Below the pieces are notes generated by a model. The model searched no databases. It was given only the letters and a program-made list of their open reading frames with translations, and had not been told where the DNA came from. The position numbers and the translations under genes are program-made. A DNA stretch of 6,344 nt, from positions 45,361 through 51,704 of the forward strand of contig VBJR01000243.1 in the NCBI GenBank assembly GCA_005880175.1, in the 5' to 3' direction. Shown here piece by piece: positions 1 to 5,982 of the stretch (the stretch's first letter is position 1; each line of letters opens with the position of its first letter). The DNA comes from Chloroflexota bacterium (GTDB taxonomy: Bacteria; Chloroflexota; Dormibacteria; Dormibacterales; Dormibacteraceae).

Positions 1-1892
1 CGCCGGCGGCCCTGGCCGCGGCCCGGCGGGACGGGCGCGGCCTCGTCTTCTATCCCTACGCCGACTTCTCGCCCGAGCTGGCGGCGCTGCGCTGGGCCGT
101 GCGGGCCGGCGTCCCGGCCCGGGCGTTCGACCTGCCGGTCGGTCGCTCCATGGACGAGCCCGGGCGGCGCCAGGGCCTGCGGGCGCGGGACGAGGACGAC
201 GGCCTGCGCCGGCTGGAGCGGGCGTACGGCGTCGAGGACTCCGAGGAGCTGTGGGACCGGATGATCGAGGCGCCCGGCGCGGGCCAGGATCCCGAGGCGG
301 TCCGCCGGGCGGCGCTGGCGTTCGGCTGGGCGCTGCGGGCCGGCGACGAGGTGGACGAGGTGGACCTGCGCCGCGAGGCGTGGATGCGCGGCCGGCTCGA
401 CGAGGGCTTCGCCCGGCCGGCGGCGGTGATCGGCGCCTACCACGCGGCGGCGTTCCTGGAGGCGCCCGGGCCGGCTCCCGGCCCGAAGGCCAGGCCGGTC
501 GAGGTGGTCTCCTCGATCATCCCGTACTCGTTCGAGCTGCTCGACTCCCGCTCCGGCTACCCCGCCGGGATCCGCGACCCGGAGTGGCAGCAGGCGGTGT
601 TCGAGGCGGGCGCCGACCCGGCCCGGATCCAGGCCGCGCTCACCTCGGCGGTCGTGCGCGTCTGCCGCCGGGCGCGCGAGCTGGGCCACCCGGCCGGCGT
701 GCCCGACGAGCGCGAGGCGGTGCGCATGGCGGTGGACCTGGCCCGCCTGCGCGGGCTGCCGGCGCCCGGACGCCGCGAGCTGGTCGAGGCGCTCCAGTCC
801 TGCCTGGCCCAGGGCGAGCCGCTGGGCCGGGGCCGGGCGATCGCGGCGGCGATGGGCCGGGTCCTGGTCGGCCACCGGGGCGGCGACCTGGCCCCGGGCA
901 CGCCGCGGTCCGGCCTGGTGCCGCACGTCGAGGAGCTGGTCGTGCGGCTGCGGCTGCCAGGGCCGGGCGCGGACCGGGCGGCGGAGCTGCGCCTGGACCC
1001 GCTCCGCTCCGACCTGGACCGGCGCCGGCACGTCGCGCTGCACCGGCTGGAGGCGTGCGGCGTGCCGTACGGCGGCCGGTTGGGCCCGCCCGGGGCGGAG
1101 CAGCTGACGGAGCGCTGGGAGGTGCGCTGGACCGCGGCCACCACGGCGATGCTGGAGCTGGCCGCGCTCCACGGAGTGACGCTCGACCAGGCGGCCGAGG
1201 GGGCGCTGCGACGCCGGCTGGCCAGCGCGTCCGCCCCGGCGCCGCTCCTGGACGCGCTGGCCGCGGCGGCTGCCTGCGGGCTGCCCGCGCTCGCCCTCGA
1301 GCTGGTGCGCCGGGCCCGCGACGAGCTGCCCCGGCGGGCGACGCTGCCCGAGCTGATCGGGGCGCTGGAGCTGTGCGACCGGCTGCGCCGCGGGCACGAG
1401 GCGGGTTGGCGGCCGGACGCCGGCGCGGAGGCCGAGCTGGCGCTGGCGGAGCCGGACCTGGAGGCGGCGGCGATCCGCCAGATCGAGGGCGTGGCCGGCT
1501 CGGACCGGCTCGACGACGCCCGCGCCCTGCTGGCGATCGTGCGCCGCTTCGCCGACGGCCAGCGGCTCGGCGGCGAGCGCCTGCGCTGGTCGCTGCGGCG
1601 CATGGCCGGCACCGGCTCGCCGCTGATGCAGGGCGCCGCCGGGGCCGTGCGCGTCCTCCTCGGCCACGACCAGGCGCCCGCGTTCGCGGCCCGCCTGGCC
1701 TCGTGGGTGGACGCCGCGGCCGGCACGGGCGCGCAGTCCGTCCTGGCGGCCCGCCTCAAGGGCGCGCTGGTCGTCGCCACCCCGCTGCTGGAGGCGTCGG
1801 CCGAGATCACGGGGCCGCTGGTGGCCAGGGTGGACCAGCTCGACGACGAGGCGTTCCTGCGCCGCCTGCCGGCGCTGCGGGAGGCGTTCGAG

Positions 1893-1903
1893 GTGCTACC
1901 GCG
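1893..1903 (+). other. Frame disruption in the DUF5682 gene (frame 3 to frame 1)
   Basis: Up to codon GTG 1893 frame 3 looks coding. From CGC 1900 onward frame 1 does. Between 1900 and 2007 frame 1 has 36 codons of which only one (CTT) ends in A or T. Frame 3 over 1896-2006 has 16 of 37 codons ending in A or T and encodes a Pro/Gly/Arg-rich low-complexity stretch. One extra base or two lost bases would be the smallest explanation. A larger deletion is also possible, because remembered family members carry roughly 15 more residues between the LREAF-like helix and the DLRLD-like segment. No slippery heptamer or stimulatory structure was evident, so programmed frameshifting is unlikely. Confidence 0.78.
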
Positions 1904-1994
1904 AGCTGGACCTTCGGCTGGACCACCCGCCCGAGCTGCTGGCCCGCTGGGCCGACGCGGACCGGGCGGGCGTGGCGGCGGCGGCCGCGCTCCC

Positions 1995-1998
1995 GGAG
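1995..1998 (+). promoter_or_regulatory. Ribosome binding site for the VWA gene
   Basis: GGAG lies eight bases before the GTG at 2007 and inside the last codons of the DUF5682 frame. It decides the start of the VWA protein and argues against a genuine DUF5682-VWA fusion. The GTGA overlap (GTG 2007-2009, TGA 2008-2010) is a common translational-coupling arrangement in actinobacterial operons. Confidence 0.75.
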
Positions 1999-2006
1999 AC
2001 GGCGCC

Positions 2007-3092
2007 GTGATCGGACCCGAGGACCGCTGGCGGCTGCTGCTGGGCCGCGAGCGCGAGCGGCTCGACGCCAGCGGCCGGCGGGCCGGGCTGGCGCTGGACG
2101 AGCTGTACGGGGCCGGCCAGGGCGAGGGCTCGGCGTCCGGCCTGGGCGGGCCGCTGCCCGGCCTCTCGACGCGGGAGTGGGCCGAGGAGCTGGAGGCGCT
2201 GTTCGGCAGCCGGGTGATGGAGCAGGTGCTGGGCCGGGCGGCGACGAGCGGGCGCAGCGCCGCCGTGCTGGAGGTGGAGCCCGGCCAGGTCACGCCGTCC
2301 GTGGAGCTGCTGGAGCAGCTGCTCTCGCTCAAGGGCAGCCTGCCGGAGGCGCGGCTGCGGCGGCTGCGCGTGCTGGTGGCGAAGGTCGTCGAGGCGCTGG
2401 TCGCGGAGCTGGCGACGCGGCTCCGGCCCGCGCTGGTCGGCTCGGTGGTCCCCCGGCCCACCCGCCGGCGGGGCGGTCCGCTCGACCTCAGGCGGACGGT
2501 CCTGCGCAACCTGCGCCACGTCCGCACGCTCGAGGACGGGTCGCCGCAGCTCGTCCCGGAGGACCTGTTCTACTCGACGCGGGCGCGGCGGTCGCTGGAC
2601 TGGCGGGTGGTCCTGGTCGTGGACGTCTCGGGCTCGATGGAGGCGTCGCTCATCCACAGCGCGATCGTGGCCGCGATCCTGAGCGGGCTGCCGGCCGTCC
2701 AGACCCACTTCGTGGCGTTCTCGTCGGAGGTGGTGGACCTGTCGGAGAAGGTCAGCGACCCGCTCGGCCTGCTGCTGGAGGTGGTGGTCGGCGGCGGGAC
2801 CGACATCGCCCGCGGGCTGCGCTACGCGCGCTCGCTGATGACGGTGCCGTCGCGGACGCTGGTCCTGCTGGTGACGGACTTCGAGGAGGGCGGCCCGCTG
2901 GGGTCGCTGCTGGCCGAGGTGCGGGCGATCGCGGAGTCGGGCGCGCACCCGCTCGGCGTGGCGGCGCTGGACGATCGCGGCCAGCCGCGCTACTCGAAGG
3001 CCGTCGCGGAGGAGGTGGTGGCGGCGGGGATGCCGGTGGCGGCGCTGACCCCGCTGGAGCTGGCTCGGTGGATCGGGGAACGGATCCGCTGA
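2007..3092 (+). CDS. VWA domain-containing protein (CoxE-like, MoxR-associated)
   Basis: A 361-residue cytoplasmic protein; no signal peptide or membrane segment is seen. The N-terminal ~180 residues are helical and charged, starting with the family-typical PEDRWRLLLGRERERLD and including a GLSTREWAEELEALFG region. The C-terminal half is a von Willebrand factor A fold with an intact metal-ion-dependent adhesion site: DVSGS with D206, S208 and S210, then T265 in GGGTDIARGL, then D291 in TDFEEGG. Hydrophobic strands VVLVVDV and TLVLLVTDF flank these motifs. In known MoxR systems the VWA protein binds a client or partner through the metal and works with an AAA+ ATPase in complex assembly or remodelling; that role here is inferred. 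GTG 2007 was chosen because of the GGAG eight bases upstream, the overlap with the previous stop, and the family-like first residues. A longer start in the same frame would read out-of-frame DUF5682 sequence. SWIM follows after a 5-base gap. Confidence 0.92.
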   Translation: MIGPEDRWRLLLGRERERLDASGRRAGLALDELYGAGQGEGSASGLGGPLPGLSTREWAEELEALFGSRVMEQVLGRAATSGRSAAVLEVEPGQVTPSVELLEQLLSLKGSLPEARLRRLRVLVAKVVEALVAELATRLRPALVGSVVPRPTRRRGGPLDLRRTVLRNLRHVRTLEDGSPQLVPEDLFYSTRARRSLDWRVVLVVDVSGSMEASLIHSAIVAAILSGLPAVQTHFVAFSSEVVDLSEKVSDPLGLLLEVVVGGGTDIARGLRYARSLMTVPSRTLVLLVTDFEEGGPLGSLLAEVRAIAESGAHPLGVAALDDRGQPRYSKAVAEEVVAAGMPVAALTPLELARWIGERIR

Positions 3093-3097
3093 GCCGG

Positions 3098-4822
3098 ATG
3101 CCGGCGGTCGCCCCGCTGCTGCTGGCCGACGTGCTGGACCGGCTCCCGGCCCGCCTCCAGCGCCGGCTGGAGGAGCGGCGCGACCTGGCGCGGGACTGGA
3201 CGTGGAGCGCCGCGGCCGGCGAGGTGGTCGTGTCCACCGGGACGGCCGTGGTGCGGGTGCGGCCGGCGTCGGGGGTGGTGCGCGAGCCGGACCAGGCCGC
3301 GTGCGACTGCCTGCTCGCGCCGCGCTGCCTGCACGTGGCGGCGGTGCTGCTGGCGCTGCCGATCTCGGTGGACGACGCCGGGCCCGCCGGCCGGCCGCCG
3401 CAGCCGGCCTCGGAGGCCGCGGACGACCAGGTGCCGGTGTCCGCCGCCGCGCGCGCCGCCGCCGGCGCCGCCTGGCAGGCCTGCGCGCTGCTGCTCGACA
3501 TCGGGGCGACGTCGGCCGGGCTCGTCGTGCAGGGCGAGCTGCTGCGGGCCGCGCACGCGTGCCGGCTGGCCGGCCTGCACCGGACGGCGTCGGCCGTCGC
3601 CCGGGCGGTGCAGCGCCTGGCCGAGCTCCACGCCGGGCGGCCGGAGTACCGCCTCGACTTCCTGCTCGGCGACGTCTCGGACGCGCTGACGTCGGCGCTG
3701 GCCGTGGCGACGGCGGGGGAGGCCGTGTCCCGCTCCGCGGTGGGGGTGGCCAGGCGCGCCTATGCCACGGTGGGCTCGCTGCGCCTGGCCGGGATCTTCA
3801 GCGAGGCGGTCATGAGCGCGGCGGGCTACGCGGGGGTCGTCACGTACCTGGCCGACGCCGAGGGCCGGCTGTGGACGGTCGCCGACGTGGCGCCGGGCGG
3901 TCCGGAGCGGGTGGCGTGGGCGTACGGCGCGCCGATCGAGGTGGGCGACCTGGCGCTGTCCCACCGCGGCCTGGGCCGGTCGGGGGTGTACCTGCAGCGG
4001 GCGACCGGCTCCCGGGACGGGCGGCTCGGGACCGGCCGGGACGTCGGGGCGGTCCGCTCGGGCGCGTCCGGCTGGGACGGCGGCGTTCCCTGGGAGCGAC
4101 CGCCGGCGGCCCAGCTCGACGCGGTCTTCGCGGCGCTGGCGCTGGACCAGACGCTCCGCCGCTCGGGCTGGGACCTGCTGTTCCTGGACGGCGTGGTGGT
4201 CGGCGTGCGGCAGGCGGCGCTCGTGCTCTCGACGCCGGTGGGCGAGGTCAGCTGCTACGCGCCGACCGACCACGAGGAGCTGCCGTACCGGCGCAACCTG
4301 CGGCTGCTCGGCTCGGCGCCCGGGTTGCCGCTGCGCGTGGTCGGGCGGGCGCTGACGCAGCGGCCGCGGTCGCTGGCGCTCCTGGCGGTCGGCCCGGGCG
4401 CCGCGGCCGAGGAGGCGCCGGCGCTGGCCCTGCCGTCCGACTGGCTGGGGCGGGCGAACCTGGGCGTGGACGTGCTCCAGTCGGCCCACGTGGCCGGCGG
4501 CGAGCGGGGCCCGGTGGAGCTCCCGGTGCAGCCGGCGGCCGCGGCGCCCGATCCGCTGGACCCGCTGGCCCGCCGCCTCGGGCAGGCGCTGACCGGCGGC
4601 CGGGTGACGCAGGCGGAGAGCGCGTGGGCGGACATCGACCGGGACGCGGCGCTGCTCCGCCGGCGCCAGCTGCCGGGCGCGGCGGACCGGCTGGAGGCGC
4701 TGCGCGCGGCGAGCCTGCGGGGCGTGCCGGACGCGCGCCGCCGGTTCGCGCTGGCGTGGACGGCGACGCGCACGTACCACGTCGCGGCCCGGAACCGGCT
4801 GAGCCGCACGAGCTGGGGCTGA
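3098..4822 (+). CDS. SWIM zinc finger family protein
   Basis: A 574-residue protein. A compact SWIM zinc-binding motif, CDCLLAPRCLH, is seen at residues 69-79 (C69, C71, C77, H79), matching CxCx(n)CxH with a short five-residue middle. The motif is followed by the hydrophobic helix VAAVLLALP, as usual after SWIM. SWIM domains bind DNA or protein; which one applies here is unknown. An Ala/Pro-rich linker (about 90-125) leads to a large region with helices and then probable beta-rich segments (YLADAEGRLWTVADV, WDLLFLDGVVVGVRQAALVLST, GEVSCYAPTD). The end is a charged helical tail finishing in RTSWG. I do not recognise an enzyme motif in it. The ATG lies 5 bases after the VWA stop. A GGGGAA at 3075-3080 is rather far (17 bases) for a ribosome site, and in-frame GTG 3068 or CTG 3089 (overlapping the VWA TGA) are alternatives. 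Its position fits co-transcription with the VWA and DUF5682 genes. The frame stays intact throughout. Confidence 0.88.
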   Translation: MPAVAPLLLADVLDRLPARLQRRLEERRDLARDWTWSAAAGEVVVSTGTAVVRVRPASGVVREPDQAACDCLLAPRCLHVAAVLLALPISVDDAGPAGRPPQPASEAADDQVPVSAAARAAAGAAWQACALLLDIGATSAGLVVQGELLRAAHACRLAGLHRTASAVARAVQRLAELHAGRPEYRLDFLLGDVSDALTSALAVATAGEAVSRSAVGVARRAYATVGSLRLAGIFSEAVMSAAGYAGVVTYLADAEGRLWTVADVAPGGPERVAWAYGAPIEVGDLALSHRGLGRSGVYLQRATGSRDGRLGTGRDVGAVRSGASGWDGGVPWERPPAAQLDAVFAALALDQTLRRSGWDLLFLDGVVVGVRQAALVLSTPVGEVSCYAPTDHEELPYRRNLRLLGSAPGLPLRVVGRALTQRPRSLALLAVGPGAAAEEAPALALPSDWLGRANLGVDVLQSAHVAGGERGPVELPVQPAAAAPDPLDPLARRLGQALTGGRVTQAESAWADIDRDAALLRRRQLPGAADRLEALRAASLRGVPDARRRFALAWTATRTYHVAARNRLSRTSWG

Positions 4823-4823
4823 C

Positions 4824-4851
4824 CGGACCGATGAGTTCGCGAGGGTAGGCT
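4824..4851 (+). promoter_or_regulatory. Probable promoter of the alpha/beta hydrolase relic
   Basis: TAGGCT at 4846-4851 is a good actinobacterial -10, 12 bases before the ATG at 4864. Upstream CGGACC (4824-4829) is a weak -35 with a 16-base spacer, keeping only the GAC core of TTGAC. The predicted transcript would have a leader of only about six bases, and no ribosome binding site is visible. The element lies directly after the SWIM stop, so the relic had its own promoter rather than belonging to the operon. Confidence 0.45.
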
Positions 4852-4863
4852 CGTCTCAGTGGC

Positions 4864-5126
4864 ATGACGACGCACACGTTCGAGACCAACGGGGCCGACA
4901 TCGTCTACGACGTCGAAGGCCCGCTCCCCACCTGATCGCGGTGGGCGAGGAGTCCGCGGGCGTCGTGACCGGGCGCACCTCGGTGGCGACAGCGGAGCTC
5001 CTCGGTCAGCAGGCGACGGTGTTCCCCAGCCACCACGGCGGCTTCCTGGGCGGCGAGTTCGGCTACCCGGGCCAGCCCGAGGCGTTCGCGCGCCGGCTGC
5101 GGGAGGTCCTCGAGGCGGACCGGTGA
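4864..5126 (+). pseudogene. Alpha/beta hydrolase fold protein, internal deletion
   Basis: The ATG at 4864 opens a short frame, MTTHTFETNGADIVYDVEG followed by PLPT, ending at TGA 4933-4935. This is a typical N-terminus of a small alpha/beta hydrolase, where the next residues normally lead into the HG/GQP oxyanion strand. From about 4932 another frame (frame 3) reads LIAVGEESAG, then TGRTSVATAELLG, then VFPSHHGGFLGGEFG, ending in ARRLREVLEADR with TGA at 5124-5126. This is the usual C-terminus of the same family, including the catalytic-His region. The nucleophile Ser elbow, the cap and the central strands are missing. From memory the family is about 270-280 residues, so some 550-600 bases appear lost, and the loss is out of frame. 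The fragments together cover about 88 residues, so no active hydrolase can result. The C-terminal part alone has no plausible own promoter and should not be called a gene. Confidence in the family is high; whether the deletion is natural or an assembly fault is not decidable here. Confidence 0.82.
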
Positions 5127-5144
5127 GGCCGTGCGCTCTAGGAT
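5116..5144 (+). promoter_or_regulatory. Leaderless promoter of the CnbZ-like gene
   Basis: TAGGAT at 5139-5144 ends six bases before the GTG at 5151, so transcription would be expected to start at or next to the start codon. CGGACC at 5116-5121 gives a weak -35 (GAC core) with a 17-base spacer; it overlaps the end of the hydrolase relic. No Shine-Dalgarno sequence precedes the GTG, which agrees with leaderless translation, common in Actinobacteria. Confidence 0.6.
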
Positions 5145-5150
5145 GTCCGC

Positions 5151-5849
5151 GTGCTATCCCACTTCGCTGATGGCGGCTACCGTTTCATCGCCTCGCCGGG
5201 CCGGCCGTTCTCGGCGGGCGTCGTGGCCGACACCGGCTTCGACCTGGTCCACGCCGTGTTCCACCGGCCGGTGCCGCTGGCCTCCGGCCTGGACGCCGCC
5301 CGCCGGCACGTCGAGTCGGCCGGCCGGCCGGCGGCCGCGCTGGCCGCGTTCGAGCTGCGCATCCCGGAGCCGCTCAGCCGGGAGGGCTTCGACGCGTTCA
5401 ACGAGCCGTACGTGGAGCGGATGGCCGCCCTCGGCCTGCGCGGGGAGGACGGCTGGGTGACCGCGCGGACGAACGTCGTGCCCACGGTCGCGCCGGTCGG
5501 CGAGCCGTCGCTCTACGCGTTCACGTACACCGTTCCGGGGGGGAGCCGGCCCCAGCCCGCGTTCCGGCTCTCGGGAGCGACGGAGACCCGGCGCGACGGC
5601 ACGGCGGCGGACCGCCTGGGCTCCATCGTGGAGGTGCTGTCCGAGCGGATGGCGGAGCTGGGCATCTCGTGGGACGCGGCGACCGCGATCAACGTGTACG
5701 GGGCCACGGTCGCGCCGGCGGACGAGGTGGCGGCCGCGTTCGGCTCGGCCACGCTGCACGGGCTGACGTGGTTCCCGTCGCAGCCGCCGCTGCGCGACTT
5801 CGAGTTCGAGATCGACGCCCGCGGCGTGGGCACGGAGATCGTGCTCTAA
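5151..5849 (+). CDS. RidA/YjgF-related protein, CnbZ-like (2-aminomuconate deaminase type)
   Basis: A 232-residue soluble protein. It begins LSHFADGGYRFIASPGRPFSAGV and ends GLTWFPSQPPLRDFEFEID then ARGVGTEIVL. It contains FNEPYVERM, ARTNVVP and EPSLYAFTYTVP (Y122-P129). A YjgF-like helix-strand unit, LGSIVEVLSERMAELGISWDAATAINVYG, is typical of the RidA fold (VL...M..LG...D....VYL). This overall pattern matches, from memory, the CnbZ group (2-amino-5-chloromuconate deaminase of chloronitrobenzene degradation), which releases ammonia from aminomuconates. The true substrate here is unknown, and no catabolic neighbours (ring-cleavage dioxygenase, aldehyde dehydrogenase) are present, so a housekeeping enamine/imine deaminase role is equally possible. 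GTG 5151 was chosen because family-like sequence starts at once and the -10 box sits six bases upstream. It ends in TAA, uncommon in such GC-rich DNA, and stands alone between its own promoter and downstream hairpins. Confidence 0.72.
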   Translation: MLSHFADGGYRFIASPGRPFSAGVVADTGFDLVHAVFHRPVPLASGLDAARRHVESAGRPAAALAAFELRIPEPLSREGFDAFNEPYVERMAALGLRGEDGWVTARTNVVPTVAPVGEPSLYAFTYTVPGGSRPQPAFRLSGATETRRDGTAADRLGSIVEVLSERMAELGISWDAATAINVYGATVAPADEVAAAFGSATLHGLTWFPSQPPLRDFEFEIDARGVGTEIVL

Positions 5850-5874
5850 CGGGGGCACAGAACAAACGAATACA

Positions 5875-5889
5875 GGCCCTTTGAGGGCC
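5875..5889 (+). terminator. Small hairpin after the CnbZ-like gene
   Basis: GGCCCT and AGGGCC form a perfect 6-bp stem around the loop TTG, 25 bases after the TAA. On the + strand it is followed by GC-rich sequence without a T-run. Read on the minus strand it is followed by a T-rich stretch (TGTATTCGTTTGTTCTG), so it could stop transcription from the right. The A-rich segment 5860-5872 (AGAACAAACGAAT) stands out from the surrounding composition. Confidence 0.4.
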
Positions 5890-5904
5890 GGCGGCCGGTT
5901 CCCC

Positions 5905-5940
5905 TGGGACAGGCGGTCAGCCTCCTGCCCGCCTGTCCCA
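5905..5940 (+). terminator. 12-bp hairpin, likely intrinsic terminator or operator
   Basis: TGGGACAGGCGG (5905-5916) is exactly complementary to CCGCCTGTCCCA (5929-5940) with a 12-base loop. It is followed by TTTGACC, only a short T-run, as in many actinobacterial terminators without a clear U-tail. It lies 55 bases after the CnbZ-like stop, which suits termination. Its right arm ends one base before the -35 of the next promoter, so a protein-binding site is a real alternative. Confidence 0.55.
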
Positions 5941-5941
5941 T

Positions 5942-5969
5942 TTGACCCCGGCGGCCCGCGGCCCAGAAT
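5942..5969 (+). promoter_or_regulatory. Promoter of the partial membrane-protein gene
   Basis: TTGACC (5942-5947) and CAGAAT (5964-5969) are separated by 16 bases and closely fit the housekeeping sigma consensus for high-GC Gram-positives. Start would fall near 5976, leaving a leader of about six bases before ATG 5983. This is the strongest promoter match in the window. Confidence 0.6.
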
Positions 5970-5982
5970 GGTTCCGCTGGTC

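Larger units (their letters stand above)
1..2010 (+). pseudogene. DUF5682 family protein, 5'-truncated by window edge and frameshifted near its 3' end
   Basis: Reading starts inside the gene at base 3; comparison with remembered family members suggests about 60-70 N-terminal residues lie upstream. The visible start has the family-like stretch FYPYADFSPELAALRWA followed by GVPARAFDLPV. Further on are REAWM (residues 125-128 of the visible part end in W-M, preceded by R124) and, about 16 residues later, GAYH (144-147). This Arg...Met / Gly-x-x-His spacing resembles the Tiki/erythromycin-esterase-like superfamily, which is my inference. The rest is Leu/Ala/Arg-rich and probably helical. Frame 3 coding quality holds to about 1895. 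After that the family-like C-terminus (RELDLRLDHPPELLARW..., stop TGA 2008-2010) continues in frame 1. The gene is therefore broken, or the sequence has an indel there. It overlaps the VWA start by GTGA, so they form one operon. DUF5682 proteins typically sit beside MoxR ATPases and VWA proteins; their biochemical activity is not established. Family call is confident; pseudogene status versus sequence error is open. Confidence 0.8.

Noticed and set aside
99..3092. One 997-residue DUF5682-VWA fusion protein starting at GTG 99
   Set aside because: The coding frame continues upstream of 99 to the window edge, and the linker 1896-2006 has non-coding third-position composition while frame 1 has family-like coding sequence and a GTGA junction.
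251..3097. Long + strand frame 2 reading ahead of the SWIM gene
   Set aside because: Its product here is Gly/Ala/Arg/Pro-rich low complexity with no recognisable domain; it is a GC shadow of DUF5682 and VWA that happens to run into the real SWIM frame.
557..4901. Several long minus-strand open frames (for example 557-2527 and 2990-4780)
   Set aside because: All give Arg/Ser/Pro- or Arg/Gln/His-rich low-complexity products opposite well-supported genes, as expected from high GC.
4941..5126. A separate small protein of 61 residues
   Set aside because: It is the C-terminal part of an alpha/beta hydrolase, with family sequence continuing upstream of GTG 4941 (LIA), no ribosome binding site, and its N-terminal partner just upstream.
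5870..5889. Minus-strand terminator (hairpin followed by a T-rich run)
   Set aside because: The signal is visible, but no minus-strand gene ends here, so it is only noted under the hairpin entry.
5850..5982. tRNA, small RNA or SOS box in the intergenic region
   Set aside because: No cloverleaf or T-loop motif was found, and GAACAAACGAAT is not the palindromic GAAC-N4-GTTC form.
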